Part shown: in pieces, positions 1 through 11,099 of the stretch | How positions within the stretch are numbered: position 1 is the first letter of the stretch | Layout of the letters: every line of letters begins with the position of its first letter | Source of the DNA: Melieria omissa | Taxonomy: Eukaryota > Arthropoda > Insecta > Diptera > Ulidiidae | DNA: 64,000 nt | Assembly (NCBI GenBank): GCA_963971225.1 | Contig: OZ020270.1 | Span: 24,191,689-24,255,688 of the forward strand | Direction of reading: 5' to 3' | The notes under the pieces: model-generated | Databases searched by the model: none | Told to the model about the DNA's origin: nothing | The model's input: only the letters and a program-made list of their open reading frames with translations | Made by a program: the position numbers and the translations under genes

Positions 1-615
1 TAGATAATACGGTACACATTAAGAATGTGTTCGATTTTTGTGTTTCCGATCACGGGTTTTGACGGAATCACTTCCGGTAGCGGGGCACCTCCTCGCCGAC
101 AGTCATGGACGCCCCCTCCCCCCTTTTTTTGATTCATTCAATTTTAAAAATTGTATTCTCTAAATAAATGTGTGTTCATATCCAGAAACATTTTCAGCGT
201 TGTATCTTTAACCGTTTTCTCAAAAAAAATTCCTAAAAAAAATTCACTTTTTCGGATCCACAAGGTGAGAAACCTGCCTTAAATGTTTGAGCATCCAGCG
301 ACTAAAATTATTAATATATTTACGAAACTAATAAAAATTGCAATCCTTTCTTTTCAATTCATTCCGAAGAGAGTGGCAACATTTTTTGCGTTTTCCGTAA
401 ACATAAACTTAGAAACCAAAACGAAACAGATTTCTAAGTTTACGGTTAAGTTCTAAGTTTATGTTCTATGTCTCGGGTAACCAGTTGTACAGCTTTCGGG
501 TATGTCAGGTCGTGCTAGCTGACAAGTAAAACTAAGTTATGTCATGAGTAACTGGCCCATTAGAGCGGGGGTCGGCAAAATTGACAATGAGATGGTGTTA
601 GTGAGCGCAGAGTAA
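1..615. other. AT-rich sequence without recognised gene
   Basis: No recognisable gene or complete element is seen here. The stretch has several A/T runs. A short CAGTTG-rich part after position 480 resembles the repeat that follows at 616, so it may be a decayed margin of that repeat. Confidence 0.4.
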
Positions 616-1536
616 CCCTGTGGGAAATCGGACTGGTCCAAGTCTAGTTTTTCAACTAGTCGCTTGACAGTCACATATGACCTCTGAATCGACTCGTTTT
701 CTTGTAGCAAACTCACCTTTTTAACATGGCGGTGTCCTAGGCGAGGGTCAATTGTCCCCGTCTGCATCCATTTGCAACTAGTCCAAGGTTAGTCCGACGC
801 AACCAGTTGTCAAACCAGTTGAAAACGACTAGTTTGCGAACTAGTTTATTCTGGATTAGATTTCTAACCACTCGGTTTTTGTGGAGAAAATAAAACAGTG
901 CATTTTTTAATTAATTATTTTATTTTATAAATATTTAAAAATAATAACAAAAAATTATCGCGAATAAAACAAGTATTGGTGCACGTAAAGATGAACTTCG
1001 ACTTGTTGACACACTTCAGTCGAAACTGTTTGGGGTCTGACGCAGTTCAACATCCTGACTTCACCTGCAATTAATAAAAAAATAAATTAATTAATAAATA
1101 ATTACTTAAACATAATTACATAAATTTATTAATACATACCATTCGACTGCTGCTGCAATTCGTTGCTTCACGCAACCTCGCAGAATTCTAACTGAAATCA
1201 TTCAAGACAAAACGTGCAAGTCGAGCGAACTTCGAGTCATAGAAACAGAAAGAAAGAAACATTTCTACGTTGTTGTTGTAACAAAAGCATCTCAAGATCA
1301 GCCGTAACAGAATAATGTTGAATCTTTCACCTCTGTTTCGTCTTTCGTTTCGTTTCGTATTTTCATGTTTCTTCTCGCCTATGAACGCGCACGCAGGACG
1401 TGAACGATTAGACGCGAACTCACCCACTTCCGCATCCGCTGACAGTCACTTGGACAACCAGTTGCCCAATTGACTACAAAAAACCAGTTGAAAGACCAAT
1501 GAATTTTGGGAACTGGTTGTCTCAGGTCCGACAGGG
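616..1536. repeat. ~0.92 kb repeat, unit 1
   Basis: First of two tandem units, offset about 929 bp from the next. It opens with CCCTGTGGGAAATCGGAC and closes with GGTCCGACAGGG, so the two ends are imperfect inverted repeats and the unit may be a non-autonomous DNA transposon. Inside are many CAACTAGT/CAACTGG motifs near both ends. No protein of known type is encoded. This intact unit shows the uninterrupted form of the site into which the Helitron at 2042 jumped in unit 2. Confidence 0.6.
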
Positions 1537-2169
1537 AATTTTTCCCCTGTGGGAAATCGGACTGGTCCAAGTCTAGTTTTTCAACTGGTCGCTTGACAGT
1601 CATATATGACCTCAGAATCGACTCCTTTTCTTGTAGCAAACTCACCCTTTTAACATGGCGATGTCCTAGGCGACGGTCAATTCTCTCCGTCTGCATCCAT
1701 TTGCAACTAGTCCAAGGTTAGTCCGAAGCAAACCAGTGTTCAAACCAGTTGCAAAGTGACTAGTTTGGGAACTAGTTTATTCGGGATTAGTTTTCTAACC
1801 AGTTGATTTTTGTAAAGAAAAATAATCATTCAAATTTGTAAATATTAATTTTATAGCAAAAATATTATTAAAACAACAAAAAATAATCGCGAATAAAAAA
1901 AGTATTGGTGCACGTAAAGATGAACTTCGACTTGTTGACACACTTCTGTCGAAACTGTTTGGGGTCTGACGCAGTTCAACATCCTGACTTCACCTGCAAT
2001 TAATAAAAAAATAAATAAATTAACAAATAATTATGTAAACATCTTATATATAAAAAGAACTTAACCTTCTGTAACGTGCCAGTGTTTGCGAAAACGGTTC
2101 ATTCTTTCGGGAAAATTTTTTTTGTGTGTGATAGAAGATGTCAATGCGGTGGTTTATAGCGATATTACA

Positions 2170-3250
2170 TGTTTGTACGGCAGGTGGGCGTGGCACCTCC
2201 CATACAACCTAAATTTTTAATATGGCATATCTTCGGAATTATAAGTCGGACAGGATTGAAATTTAGTACAGTGTCATGGCGTAAGCGTGTCATTGCACCT
2301 GTAAAATTTTATGGGCGTTGGACAAGAGGCGTGGCACTGTTTTAATTCCGGTGTTACTTTTGAACTATAGCAGTCACATCAATGACACTCAGTACAAAGT
2401 TACCATTTGGTCGTGTCCTTCAAAAGGGGAAATGGGGTGGGTTTTGAACAAGGGGGCGTGGCACCGCCCATACAACTCAATTTTTAAATAGGGAATACCT
2501 TCGAAATGATAAGTCGGACAGCATTGAAATTTGATACAGTGTCATGGCGTAGACGTGTCGTTCGACCGGTAAAATTTACTGGGCGTTGGACAAGGGGCGT
2601 GACACTTTTTAAAATCCGGTGTAACTTTGGAACTAGAGCGTTCACATCAATGACACTCGGTACAAACTTACGATTTAGTCATGTCCTTCGGCAGGGGGAA
2701 TAGGGTGTATTTTGGACAAGGGGGCGTGGCACCTCCCATACAACCTAAATTTTTAATCTGGAATAGCTTCGGAATTATAAGTCGCTCAGCATTGACATTT
2801 TGTACAACGTCATGGCGTAGTCGTATTATTTTGTATTGTATGGTATGGTTGTATTGTATGGGCGTTGGACAAGGGGCGTGGCACTTTATAAATTCCGGTG
2901 TGTCTTTGGAACTATAGCATTCACATCAATGATACTCGGTATCAAGTTATGATTTAGTCGTGTCCTTCGGCAGGGGGAATAAGGTAGATTCTGGACAAGA
3001 GGCGTGGCACCGCCCATACTACTCAACTGTTTCATAAGGAATCTCGGAATCGTTGGCTGCACAGCATTGAAAGTTGGTGTACCGTCGTCTCATAAATGTG
3101 TCATTCTACTAATGAGCTTTGATGGGCGTTTGAAAAGGGGTGTGGCATATTTTTTATGGCCCAACATTTCAGCAGAACTGTAAGTCGCAAATCAATGAAA
3201 GTTGGTACAAACTGTCCACTTAGTAGCACAACTCGACTAGACAAAAGTTG
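2170..3250. repeat. ~270 bp tandem repeats inside Helitron-1
   Basis: A motif of the form GGGCGTGGCACCKCCCATAC recurs near 2186, 2454, 2722 and 3002, each followed by an ATCTTCGGAATTATAAGTCG-like block. Unit length is about 270 bp with moderate divergence. Related blocks occur in Helitron-2 between about 23750 and 24400, so the repeat belongs to the Helitron family. Open frames here are an effect of the repeat and not genes. Confidence 0.75.
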
Positions 3251-3311
3251 TGCGCATTGGACAAGGGGGCGTGGTACCGTCTCAATTTTTTTGTATACAT
3301 AGATTGTTTAT

Positions 3312-3725
3312 ATATATATTTGCCGGCCTCGATAGTCCAGCGGGTAGCGCGCTGGCTTCTCATACCAAAGGCTCCAGGTTCGATTCCTGGCTCGGGCTGG
3401 TGAACAACTCGTCTACTTCTATCGCTATCCACATGAAGGGAATGAGAATTACAAGAATCGCACAAGTGCGCTCTTGGCAGGCAATGGCAAAACCTCCAAG
3501 TGTGAACGAGAAACTGCCAATTGCCGTTCGGATTCGGCGTTAAACTGTAGGTCCCCTCCCCCCCCTTTCCCCATCCGCTTGAAATGTGTGCTGTAACATA
3601 TGTTGGAAAAACAGTGTTGCATACGCATTTCAAAAAAAGCGGGTGAAATATGTGGTATCACAATGGGCCTTTCAGGCCTCCGAGTGTGTCTCTTATAGAG
3701 GCAGCCACCGCAACCTAACCTAACC
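3312..3725 (+). mobile_element. tRNA-derived SINE, family 1, copy 1
   Basis: The head resembles a tRNA: CGGCCTCGATAGTCCAGCGG with an A-box-like stretch and a B box GGTTCGATTCC near 3378. The body contains TGCCGTTCGGATTCGGCG and GTAGGTCCCC; the tail is a CCTAACCTAACC-type repeat. The copy is flanked by the 12-bp direct repeat TAGATTGTTTAT (3300-3311 and 3726-3737), as expected for target-primed insertion. It lies inside Helitron-1. A second copy is at 9514. Confidence 0.88.
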
Positions 3726-3737
3726 TAGATTGTTTAT

Positions 3738-4129
3738 CCTGACTGACTGACTGGTTGATTTATTGATTGATTTAATATCGCCCAGCCTAAACCGCTGAAG
3801 CGACAAACATGAATTTTAGACTGTAGGTACATCTTGAAGAATGAACATACGTCAAGACGGGATTTTCGAAATTCGAGGTCTAAAAAGGCTAACCATGGGG
3901 GTTAAAGTGTTGTATGAAGAAAAGTAATTTAATAAACATATTGATTTCGAACTTCCTGAAAATACTCGAAATAAAAAGTAATTCGACACGTATTTTATAA
4001 ATTTTCGAAAAATCAAAATTTAACTGGACCAACAATGGGTTAAGATTTGTTTACGGGAAGACTCGAAATCAACATGACCCGATAGACTTATTGATTAATT
4101 TCAAAAATTGTAAAAATACTTGAAATAAA
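3738..4129. other. Helitron-1 internal AT-rich sequence
   Basis: Degenerate units resembling the repeats that follow (blocks of the type GAAAATACTTGAAATAAAA and AACTGGACCAACAATGGG). No gene seen. Confidence 0.5.
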
Positions 4130-5326
4130 AAAATTAAACACGCGTTTCTCATTATTTTCAAAATCGAAATCTAACTGGATCAACGACGGGTTCAAAGAAT
4201 GTATGGAGAAACACATTTTTTTAGCCTTTTGAATTCAAACTTGATGAAAGTACTTCAAATGTAAAATTACGCGATATGTGTTTTTCATTTTTCCAAATAT
4301 TAAAATAAACGCCGGGTTAAAAGTTTGAATAGAGAAACTGTGAGAAAACATGAATTAATGAAGCCACATACCTCAAACTTTGTGAAAGTAAGAAATAATT
4401 TGCCACGTGTTTTTCACTTTTTTTAAAATCAAAATCTAACGGGGTCAACAATAACGGGGTTAACAATTTTTATGGAGAAACAAGCTTTATTGGGCGTTCT
4501 GACTTCAAACTTATCAAAAGCACTTTAATCGGGAAATAATAAAAACGTGCTTTTAATTTTTTTGAATATCTAAATCTACCATGGCAAACCAAGAGATAAA
4601 AAGTTTTAAAACGCTCGAAATCAAAGATAGTTAGACACATGTTTTTTTTTTAAATCAACATCTGATGGGCTCAACAATGGGCTAAGAATTCGTATCGGGG
4701 GAAACAGAAGAGCTTGCGTGCAAAGCAAAATTAAACACGCGTTTCTCATTATTTTCAAAATCGAAATCTAACTGGATCAACGACGGGTTCAAAGAATGTA
4801 TGGAGAAACACATTTTTTTAGCCTTTTGAATTCAAATTTGATGAAAGTACTTCAAATGTAAAATTACGCGATATGTGTTTTTCATTTTTCCAAATATTAA
4901 AATAAACGCCGGGTTAAAAGTTTGAATAGAGAAACTGTGAGAAAACATGAATTAATGAAGCCACTTACCTCAAACTTTGTGAAAGTAAGAAATAATTTGC
5001 CACGTGTTTTTCACTTTTTTTTAAAATCAAAATCTAACGGGGTCAACAATAACGGGGTTAACAATTTTTATGGAGAAACAAGCTTTATTGGGCGTTCTGA
5101 CTTCAAACTTATCAAAAGCACTTTAATCGGGAAATAATAAAAACGTGCTTTTAATTTTTTTGAATATCTAAATCTACCATGGCAAACCAAGAGATAAAAA
5201 GTTTTAAAACGCTCGAAATCAAAGATAGTTAGACACATGTTTTTTTTTTTTAAATCAACATCTGATGGGCTCAACAATGGGCTAAGAATTCGTATCGGGG
5301 GAAACAGAAGAGCTTGCGTGCAAAGC
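4130..5326. repeat. ~600 bp tandem duplication inside Helitron-1
   Basis: Copy one (4130-4726) and copy two (4727-5326) both run from TTAAACACGCGTTTCTC to GAGCTTGCGTGCAAAGC and differ at only a few positions by eye. The repeat boundary falls in the conserved 3' end of the Helitron, so a false first terminus lies at about 4726. This points to slippage or to two Helitron 3' ends arranged head to tail. Confidence 0.85.
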
Positions 5327-5877
5327 CGCAGGGCCCAGCTAGTAATTACATAAATTTATAAATACAAACCATTCGACTGCTGCTGCAATTCGTTGCTTCA
5401 CGCAACCACGCAAAATTCTAACTGAAATCATTCAAGACAAAACGTGCAATTCGAGTGAACTTCGAGTCATAGAAACAGAAAATAAGAAACATTTCTACGT
5501 TGTTGTTGTAACAAAAGCATGGCAAGATCAGCCGTAACAGAATATTGTTGATTATTTCACCTCTGTTTCGTCTTTCGTTTCGTATTTTCATGTTTCTTGT
5601 CGCCTATGAACGCGCACACAGAATGTGAACGATTAGACGCGAACTGACTGATTTCTGCATCCGCTGACAGCTACTTTGACAACTAGTTGTCCAATTGACT
5701 AAAAAAAACCAGTTGAAAGACCAATGAATTTTGGTCCGACAGGGTCTAAACCAGAGGTGCCCATGCCCTATGCTCTCGTTGCTCATTTGTTTTTGCAAAT
5801 CCTCTTCAGCATAGGCTGAGGAATCTAATTCCTCATTTGTTTTTGTAGATGATCTTCACCATAGCCTGACCATTCTA

Positions 5878-6093
5878 CACCTTTTCAAGTTCGATTTCAG
5901 AAAGTGTAAAAGCAATTTCAGAAAACTGAAATTGAATTTACGCTTTCTGAAATTGCGTTACGCTTTATGAAATTAAATTTATTTTTCTGAAATTGAATTT
6001 ACGCTGTCTGAAATTGCTTTTACGATTTCTGGAATTGCTTTTACGCTTTCTGAAATTGTTTTTACACTTTCTGAAATCGAACTTGAAAAGGTG
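5878..6093. mobile_element. Hairpin MITE with TA target duplication
   Basis: The outer arms CACCTTTTCAAGTTCGATTT and its reverse complement (ending at 6093) are nearly perfect for about 45 bases. The interior repeats a TTTCTGAAATTG-type unit several times. TA flanks both sides (5876-5877, 6094-6095), as for Tc1/mariner-type MITEs. No coding capacity. Confidence 0.75.
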
Positions 6094-6812
6094 TATACAC
6101 ACACAGCACTCCGCACGCATTGGCGACAGTTACTTCAACGTAGGTTTTGTTGTTGTCTAGCGAATGAATTTTCTTCAAAACGTGTCGGCTGTCGATTGAG
6201 AAGCACTAGAAAAAAATCGGTGTTTGTTTCTAATTTATAATTTCGAAGCATGCAAAATGAACGCGAATTGCAATGAGAAATGGGAAAATTATATTTTTTC
6301 ACTTATAATTTTAAGGGTGAAGCGCAATACACAATATGCTTTCAACTAATTCAGGGGCATTTTAAGACATGTCATGCAGGTTGCGTTGCTGATAAGATAG
6401 CGGAGGGTTTTAAATTTATTTTATTAACCCTTCGATGGGCAGTAACAAGTTACTACACATTTGCACTTTGTCGTCTGGCCAGACGAAATCTGTGTGAGGC
6501 TCATGACAAAGGTAAAGCGGAATGACAGATGCAGTTTATTATGTTTGTTTGGTAGGCTACATATGTAAGTATATATATTTGCAAGTTATGTTTATATATA
6601 CTTACTTAGTTACCCACAAATACACTGTTTTTTATTTTTTTGAAATTATATCATTTTTAGGCGTGTTTTATTTTTGTATGCGTCTATACATATAACGGGT
6701 GATGACAAGAAAATGAGAATCGGTTTAGGTATTAATAGTTTACATGTTGATATATATTGCGTTTATGACTTTATATACATCGGATGGATACTAAATGTAA
6801 TTACGAAAAAAA

Positions 6813-8734
6813 TCAATGCTGGGTTAAAAATGGCCCGTTGTCAGCTGTGCGGCGTAACTTTCTCCGTATACCTTCACAAGAACGTTGGACAGACTTTTTG
6901 TCCATTTTGCGTATGCATAATCGGATGCGTTTTTTCAGATCTTCGCAGTTTGCTGCTCTCCAATTATTTTTGTACACCATTGAGCTTAAATTCCCAAAGA
7001 AATCTTCAATTGGACGACACTGATGAAGATTTGTTGGATTGCGCTCTTTCGGGACAAATGGAATTTTTCTCGATGCTAAGAAGTCAACGGTTTTTTTTAC
7101 ATAGTGTGATGATGCTTTGTCTGGCTAAAATATGAAATCATTATCGTTATGGTATTTTCTCAGAAATGGTATAAGAATTTCCTTTAAACATTGTTCTTGA
7201 TACACTGTTTGGTTAATTGCTAAACCCGACTGTTTGAACCATGGCTTTGAAATTCCTTTTTCGGAAATCACGATGTACAGCATAATTTTTGGCTCAAATT
7301 TGTGCTTAAATTTATATTTTACATTATTCTGAGTTGCAGAAACATCATCACTATAAAAATGGTCGTTTCCAGGGACTTGCGGCTTACTTAATGGAAAATA
7401 ACTTTCGTCATCCAAAACAAATGATTTTTTTGCATAATTTTTAACCATCCAGCGACACTGTCGTTTAACTGCCAAAATTTGTGTTTCAGAATACTCCTTT
7501 TGCGACATATTATTTTGAGCTTTTTTATGGTTTTGCAGATGAAAGTCTGATGGCAATTAAATTCTTTAGCCGCGTCACGTTGACTAACAGGGCTATTCTG
7601 GCAAAGACTATTGAAACACTTTCAAAAGATTATTGAAAGATAGTTTGAAAGACTGAATGAAAGATTTTAGCTATTCCAACGAAAAAATCTTTCGGAAAAA
7701 GCTTTAAAATTCAACACTCGAGTTGAAAAGCTGTTTTCGGTGAACAGCATTGCCAGCCAACTCTTTTTCTGTGAAATTTGAAGCATTTTTGCAATGATGA
7801 AAGAAAATTATTTTTCCAATTTTCGTTATGATTTTCTTTTTAATTACAGATGTGTTTATCAGGATTATTTTGCAGTTACGTATTTCTTTTTAGAAAAGAC
7901 AAGAACTGGTGTAAAAATATGAATTAAAATTAATTGTTTTATTTTTTATGTGATGTTATCAGATTTAACCTTAAGGCAATGAACAGCACATGAAGACAAA
8001 CACTTTCGGCCAATTTATATTATGTACTTTTGCTGTTAATTGGTGTAATTTTACGTTTTCTTTCATCCTTCATAAAAATCTCACATTTGTGAACCAAGTG
8101 CTCTGTTCGATGCTGGCAATACTGTTGGCAAACGAACCGTCCGTCGTGAAATGAAAAATTCAAACAAAATTTCAAAAATTTCAATCAATGGCTGAAGAAA
8201 TCAAGCTGAAAAATTAAATTAAAAATTAAAAACGCAATTGCATTCTTTTATAAAATATGTCCATATATATTATATATATATACGTATATCGTTTCTTTTC
8301 ATAACACAAACACAACGCACGTACTTTTTTCAAGCTGAAAGACGACCCCAAAAGCACATCTTTCAAACTGTCTTTCATGTTACGGAAACAAGCTTACAAG
8401 ATAGTTGCTAGAATAGCAAATTGTCTTTTGAAAGATTTTTGTACTTCGAAAGATTGAGGTGAGTTGAAAGATAGTTGCCAGAATATCCCTGTTAACTTAT
8501 CGTTATTAATAAATTTTCCTTTAAGTCTTTCAACCGCACTTTTGGTCATTATTTGTGGTTTTTTCCCGGTTCCACACTTCCTTTCTGATTTTCCCGTATT
8601 TAGAACTCTATAAATAGTCGAAATTGGAATTTTTTCCGCCTTGAAATGGTCCACTGTAAACTTTTTTCACGCAAATTATTTTTTTCGTAAAATTGTACAA
8701 CGCGTGTACGAAGAGCTTCTTGCTTAGACATCAT
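6813..8734 (-). pseudogene. Tc1/mariner-like transposase, split by a hAT MITE
   Basis: A DDE transposase of the IS630/Tc1/mariner superfamily on the minus strand. Start MMSKQEALRTRVVQFY at 8734; an N-terminal helix-turn-helix follows (IPISTIYRVLNTGKS near 8600). The catalytic part at 6813-7579 shows VLDDESYF (first Asp), PDKASSHY (second Asp) and CRPIEDFFG (Glu), with about 37 residues between the second Asp and the Glu. A 904-bp hAT MITE (7588-8491) breaks it near residue 75. There is a frameshift near 8672 and a stop at about 7127 where Trp is expected before PDKAS. Without the insertion the protein is about 340 residues, normal for the family. It sits within the piggyBac remnant, and a TA-flanked start near 6696 is possible but not certain. 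Confidence 0.8.
7588..8491. mobile_element. Non-autonomous hAT MITE
   Basis: Terminal inverted repeats CAGGGCTATTCTGGCAA and TTGCCAGAATATCCCTG (one mismatch). Flanks TTGACTAA and TTAACTTA match at six of eight positions, as for an aged 8-bp hAT target duplication. Subterminal TTGAAAGA/TCTTTCAA repeats cluster at both ends, as hAT transposase-binding sites often do. No transposase is encoded. It interrupts the mariner transposase reading frame. Confidence 0.8.
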
Positions 8735-8910
8735 TTCCGGACGAATGAAATGAAATAAAATTTTGAAAATATTTCGTGATTATATACGGTTTCCATAGAA
8801 ACCAACGTGGGGACGGCCTACTTTGTATTACCACTCGTTTTGTTTTTATAGGTATGCAAAATTATTCTCATTTTCTTTCTAAAAAATTCATATTTTGCTT
8901 ATTTTTGTAT

Positions 8911-9075
8911 TTATTCAATGCATTTGTGATACACATGTGCATGCGAAAGAGCAACGTGGTCGCCACATTGCTGACACTGTATTCGTGTTTTGCGATGCTT
9001 GTGTGCATTGTTTAGGCATTTAGCGCATGAACCAGACCAAAATTTCTGTGGAGATACAGCAACAGAAGCAGTTCG
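8911..9075 (-). pseudogene. piggyBac transposase C-terminal cysteine-rich exon
   Basis: Read on the minus strand from a possible splice acceptor at about 9076, the frame gives GSCAKCLNNAHKHRK, then CQQCGDHVALSHAHVYHKC and a stop at 8911. The Cys/His spacing is that of the C-terminal zinc-binding domain of piggyBac transposases, which binds the element ends. A candidate donor (GTGAGTT) lies near 9142. Between this exon and the acidic N terminus (9292) only about 100 bases remain, so the catalytic domain is deleted. Confidence 0.6.
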
Positions 9076-9238
9076 CTACTGGAATGATATAAATGAATGA
9101 TAAGTTAATATATTTATTATACGAATGTTATTATTAACTCACCACGTCATAGATTTTCAGCGCTTGCGGAATGCTAGGCAAGCGAACCGTATTCGGAGTT
9201 TTTTGACCGATTGGGTACATAAGTCATTAGTTGTATCA

Positions 9239-9292
9239 TGAATTCTGACGGTCTGTCATGTCAACATCGTCGTCGTTAAAAAAATCAGCCAT
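9239..9292 (-). pseudogene. piggyBac-like N-terminal fragment
   Basis: Minus-strand start ATGGCTGATTTTTTTAACGA gives MADFFNDDDVDMTDRQNS and then stops. Acidic N termini are usual in piggyBac transposases. Downstream, in another frame, TPNTVRLPSIPQ leads to the donor near 9142. It is interpreted with the cysteine-rich exon as one internally deleted gene. Confidence 0.4.
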
Positions 9293-9513
9293 TCTCAAAT
9301 AACACTAAACACACGATTTTGTGATTTGAAGTTTACTCCTTGACTTTCAAAAACGAAGTGATACATCACCAACGTTAAAAAATGCAGTCAATTTCGAATA
9401 GCAACAAATGTAATATGCATTTATATATCAAACCTTTGTAAAAATCAAATGACTTTCACATACAAACTGACCAAAAATGCAAAAAAAAACTTCTTTTGGC
9501 TTACTTATTTTTT

Positions 9514-9977
9514 CAGTCGGCCTCGATAGTCAAGCGGGTAGCACGCTGGCTCCTCATACCAAAGGCTCCAGGTTCGATTCCTGGCTCGGGCTGGTGAACA
9601 ACTCTTCTACTTCTATGGCTATTCACATGAAGGGAATGAGAATTACAAGAATCACAACTCATCTACTTCTATCGCTATCCACATGAAGGGAATGAGAATT
9701 ACAAGAATCACACAAGTGCGCTCTTGGCAGGCAATGGCAAAAACCTCCAAGTGTGAACGAAAAAAAAATTGCCAATCGCCGTTCGGATTCGGCGTTAAAC
9801 TGTAGGTCCCCTCCCCCCTTTCCCCATCCGCTTGAAATGTGTGCTGTAACATATGTTGGCAAAAAACAGTGTTGCATACACAGTTCAAAAACGGGTGAAA
9901 TATGTGGTATCACAATGGGCCTTTCAGGCCTCCAAGTGTGTCTCTTATAGAGGCAGCCACCGCAACCTAACCTAACC
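9514..9977 (+). mobile_element. tRNA-derived SINE, family 1, copy 2
   Basis: Same family as 3312-3725: tRNA-like head CGGCCTCGATAGTCAAGCGG, B box GGTTCGATTCC, conserved core GCCGTTCGGATTCGGCG and CCTAACCTAACC tail. The 13-bp target duplication TACTTATTTTTTC is perfect (9501-9513, 9978-9990). This copy has an extra internal ~50 bp duplication (ACTTCTATSGCTAT...GAATGAGAATTACAAGAAT seen twice at 9608-9710). Confidence 0.9.
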
Positions 9978-10833
9978 TACTTATTTTTTCGAATTTTTAA
10001 ATATTTTTACATTTTCAACAAGTTGTGATGATTTAGCCATCATTTTTAGAAATCAAATAAAGTTAAAATAATAATAAAAACTAGTAATACACTCGATTCT
10101 CGCAAAAAATATTTTTCGTCTGGCCAGACGACAAAGTGCAGATGTGTAGAAACTGACTTTGTAACAAAAAAAATCCATAAAACCGCGTACAAATTCTTTT
10201 TATTTCTTACGTTTTATATAGAGGATAATGAAACTTGAAAAGTCACGAAAGCACAGCATGATGGAGCGCAGAGAATAAAAGTTATCAATAAAAATAGAAC
10301 CATTTCGTCTGGCCAGACGACAAAGTCCATCCATTATTAATTTATTAGAAGGATCATGGAAGAAGGAATATTATAATTGTTTTTTTTAAATAACATTACA
10401 TAAAATGAAAATTTTTTTTCGGTGTACATACTGAATTCCATTTTTTTGTTTGCATTTTTTTGGGCAACTTTACACGTATTGGTGTTTGCTCTTCCATAAG
10501 AAGATTTTGGGCATCCCTGGTCTACACTGTATAACAAGACGAAAATCAACGCAGCCACTACACGTGTTGCTTCGTTGCTATCAAGGTATATTAACATAAC
10601 AAGGTACGCCACGCTGGGAGCGGCAGCTTTAAATGCCTCTCTTCACCCTCTTATTTGTGAACGGTTGCTCTTTTTGTGGAATAAAGAATGTACTATTAGT
10701 GTTGATATTGTTTGTACAACTATACTTTTGTGTACAAATTTGGGTAACATTGTGAAATACATATACGCGAAATATAGCCCATCCCAGCGGGAAAGTTGGG
10801 AATGCGTGTAATGCATAGTTTCGTTTCTTTTAA

Positions 10834-11099
10834 GGTAGCATGGCACGTTAGAAAGGGGAATTTTTAATGCTTTACAAAATTATTTATTGTTCAGCTCCTT
10901 TATTATCAATCTTTTTGAAATCATTTTTTTTGATATGATTATTTTGATATCAATCTTTTTTTTACAATATATTGAAGGTTAAAAGAACACAAACAAAATT
11001 TTTTTTTTTTAGATTCAAAAAGATTGATAATAAAGGCGCTGAACAATAAATAATTTTGTAAAGCATTAAAAATTCCCCTTTCTAACGTGCCATGCTACC
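10834..11099. mobile_element. TTAA-flanked hairpin MITE (266 bp)
   Basis: Left arm GGTAGCATGGCACGTTAGAA is mirrored by the right arm for roughly 85 bases, forming a near-complete foldback. TTAA occurs on both sides (10830-10833, 11100-11103), the piggyBac-type target duplication. No coding capacity. Confidence 0.78.

Larger units (their letters stand above)
2042..5342 (+). mobile_element. Non-autonomous Helitron (Helitron-1)
   Basis: Starts TCTTATATATAAAAAG, ends GCCCAGCTAG, and sits between A (2041) and T (5343), which is the Helitron rule (5' TC, 3' CTRR, A|T target, no target duplication). The paralogous empty site at about 1107-1125 in repeat unit 1 reads straight through the junction. 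No Rep/helicase gene is present. The body holds roughly four ~270 bp tandem units, a SINE, and a ~600 bp tandem duplication. The last 30 bases closely match the 3' end of the second Helitron at 24703. Confidence 0.88.
1545..5744. repeat. ~0.92 kb repeat, unit 2, split by a Helitron
   Basis: Second unit. Segment 1545-2041 matches 616-1113 and segment 5343-5744 matches the rest of unit 1 (the ATTCGACTGCTGCTGCAATT block and the closing GGTCCGACAGGG). Removing 2042-5342 gives a unit of about 900 bp collinear with unit 1. The hAT element starting at 5752 lies directly behind its end. Confidence 0.65.
6428..10336 (-). mobile_element. piggyBac-like element, deleted and heavily nested
   Basis: Left end is TTAA followed by CCCTTCGATGGG, then a subterminal palindrome CGTCTGGCCAGACG near 6473. 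The right side carries the same palindrome at about 10110 and 10306 and ends near a TTAA at 10337-10340. On the minus strand it keeps an acidic start (MADFFNDDDVDMTD, from 9292 downward) and a piggyBac-type cysteine-rich C terminus (8911-9075). The DDD core is missing. A mariner element and a SINE are inserted in it. Confidence 0.6.
5752..10519. mobile_element. hAT-type element with nested insertions
   Basis: Left end CAGAGGTGCCCA and right end TGGGCATCCCTG form hAT-like terminal inverted repeats (CAGRG start). They are bordered by 8-bp direct repeats GTCTAAAC (5744-5751) and GTCTACAC (10520-10527), seven of eight bases equal. Only about 0.9 kb belongs to the hAT itself; the rest is a TA-flanked hairpin MITE (5878-6093) and a TTAA-flanked piggyBac remnant (6428-10336) with its own insertions. 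No hAT transposase is present, so this is a non-autonomous copy. Confidence 0.7.

Noticed and set aside
2506..2917. Short frames in the Helitron repeats
   Set aside because: They repeat with the ~270 bp unit and have no protein similarity that I can recognise.
3324..3400. Possible tRNA gene
   Set aside because: The A and B boxes belong to a SINE head: it continues into a ~400 bp body with target duplications, a second copy exists, and the tRNA fold is not complete.
6674..7135. Plus-strand open frame over the mariner element
   Set aside because: It is the complement of the transposase region with DKASSHY and RPIEDFFG; no known protein in the plus frame.
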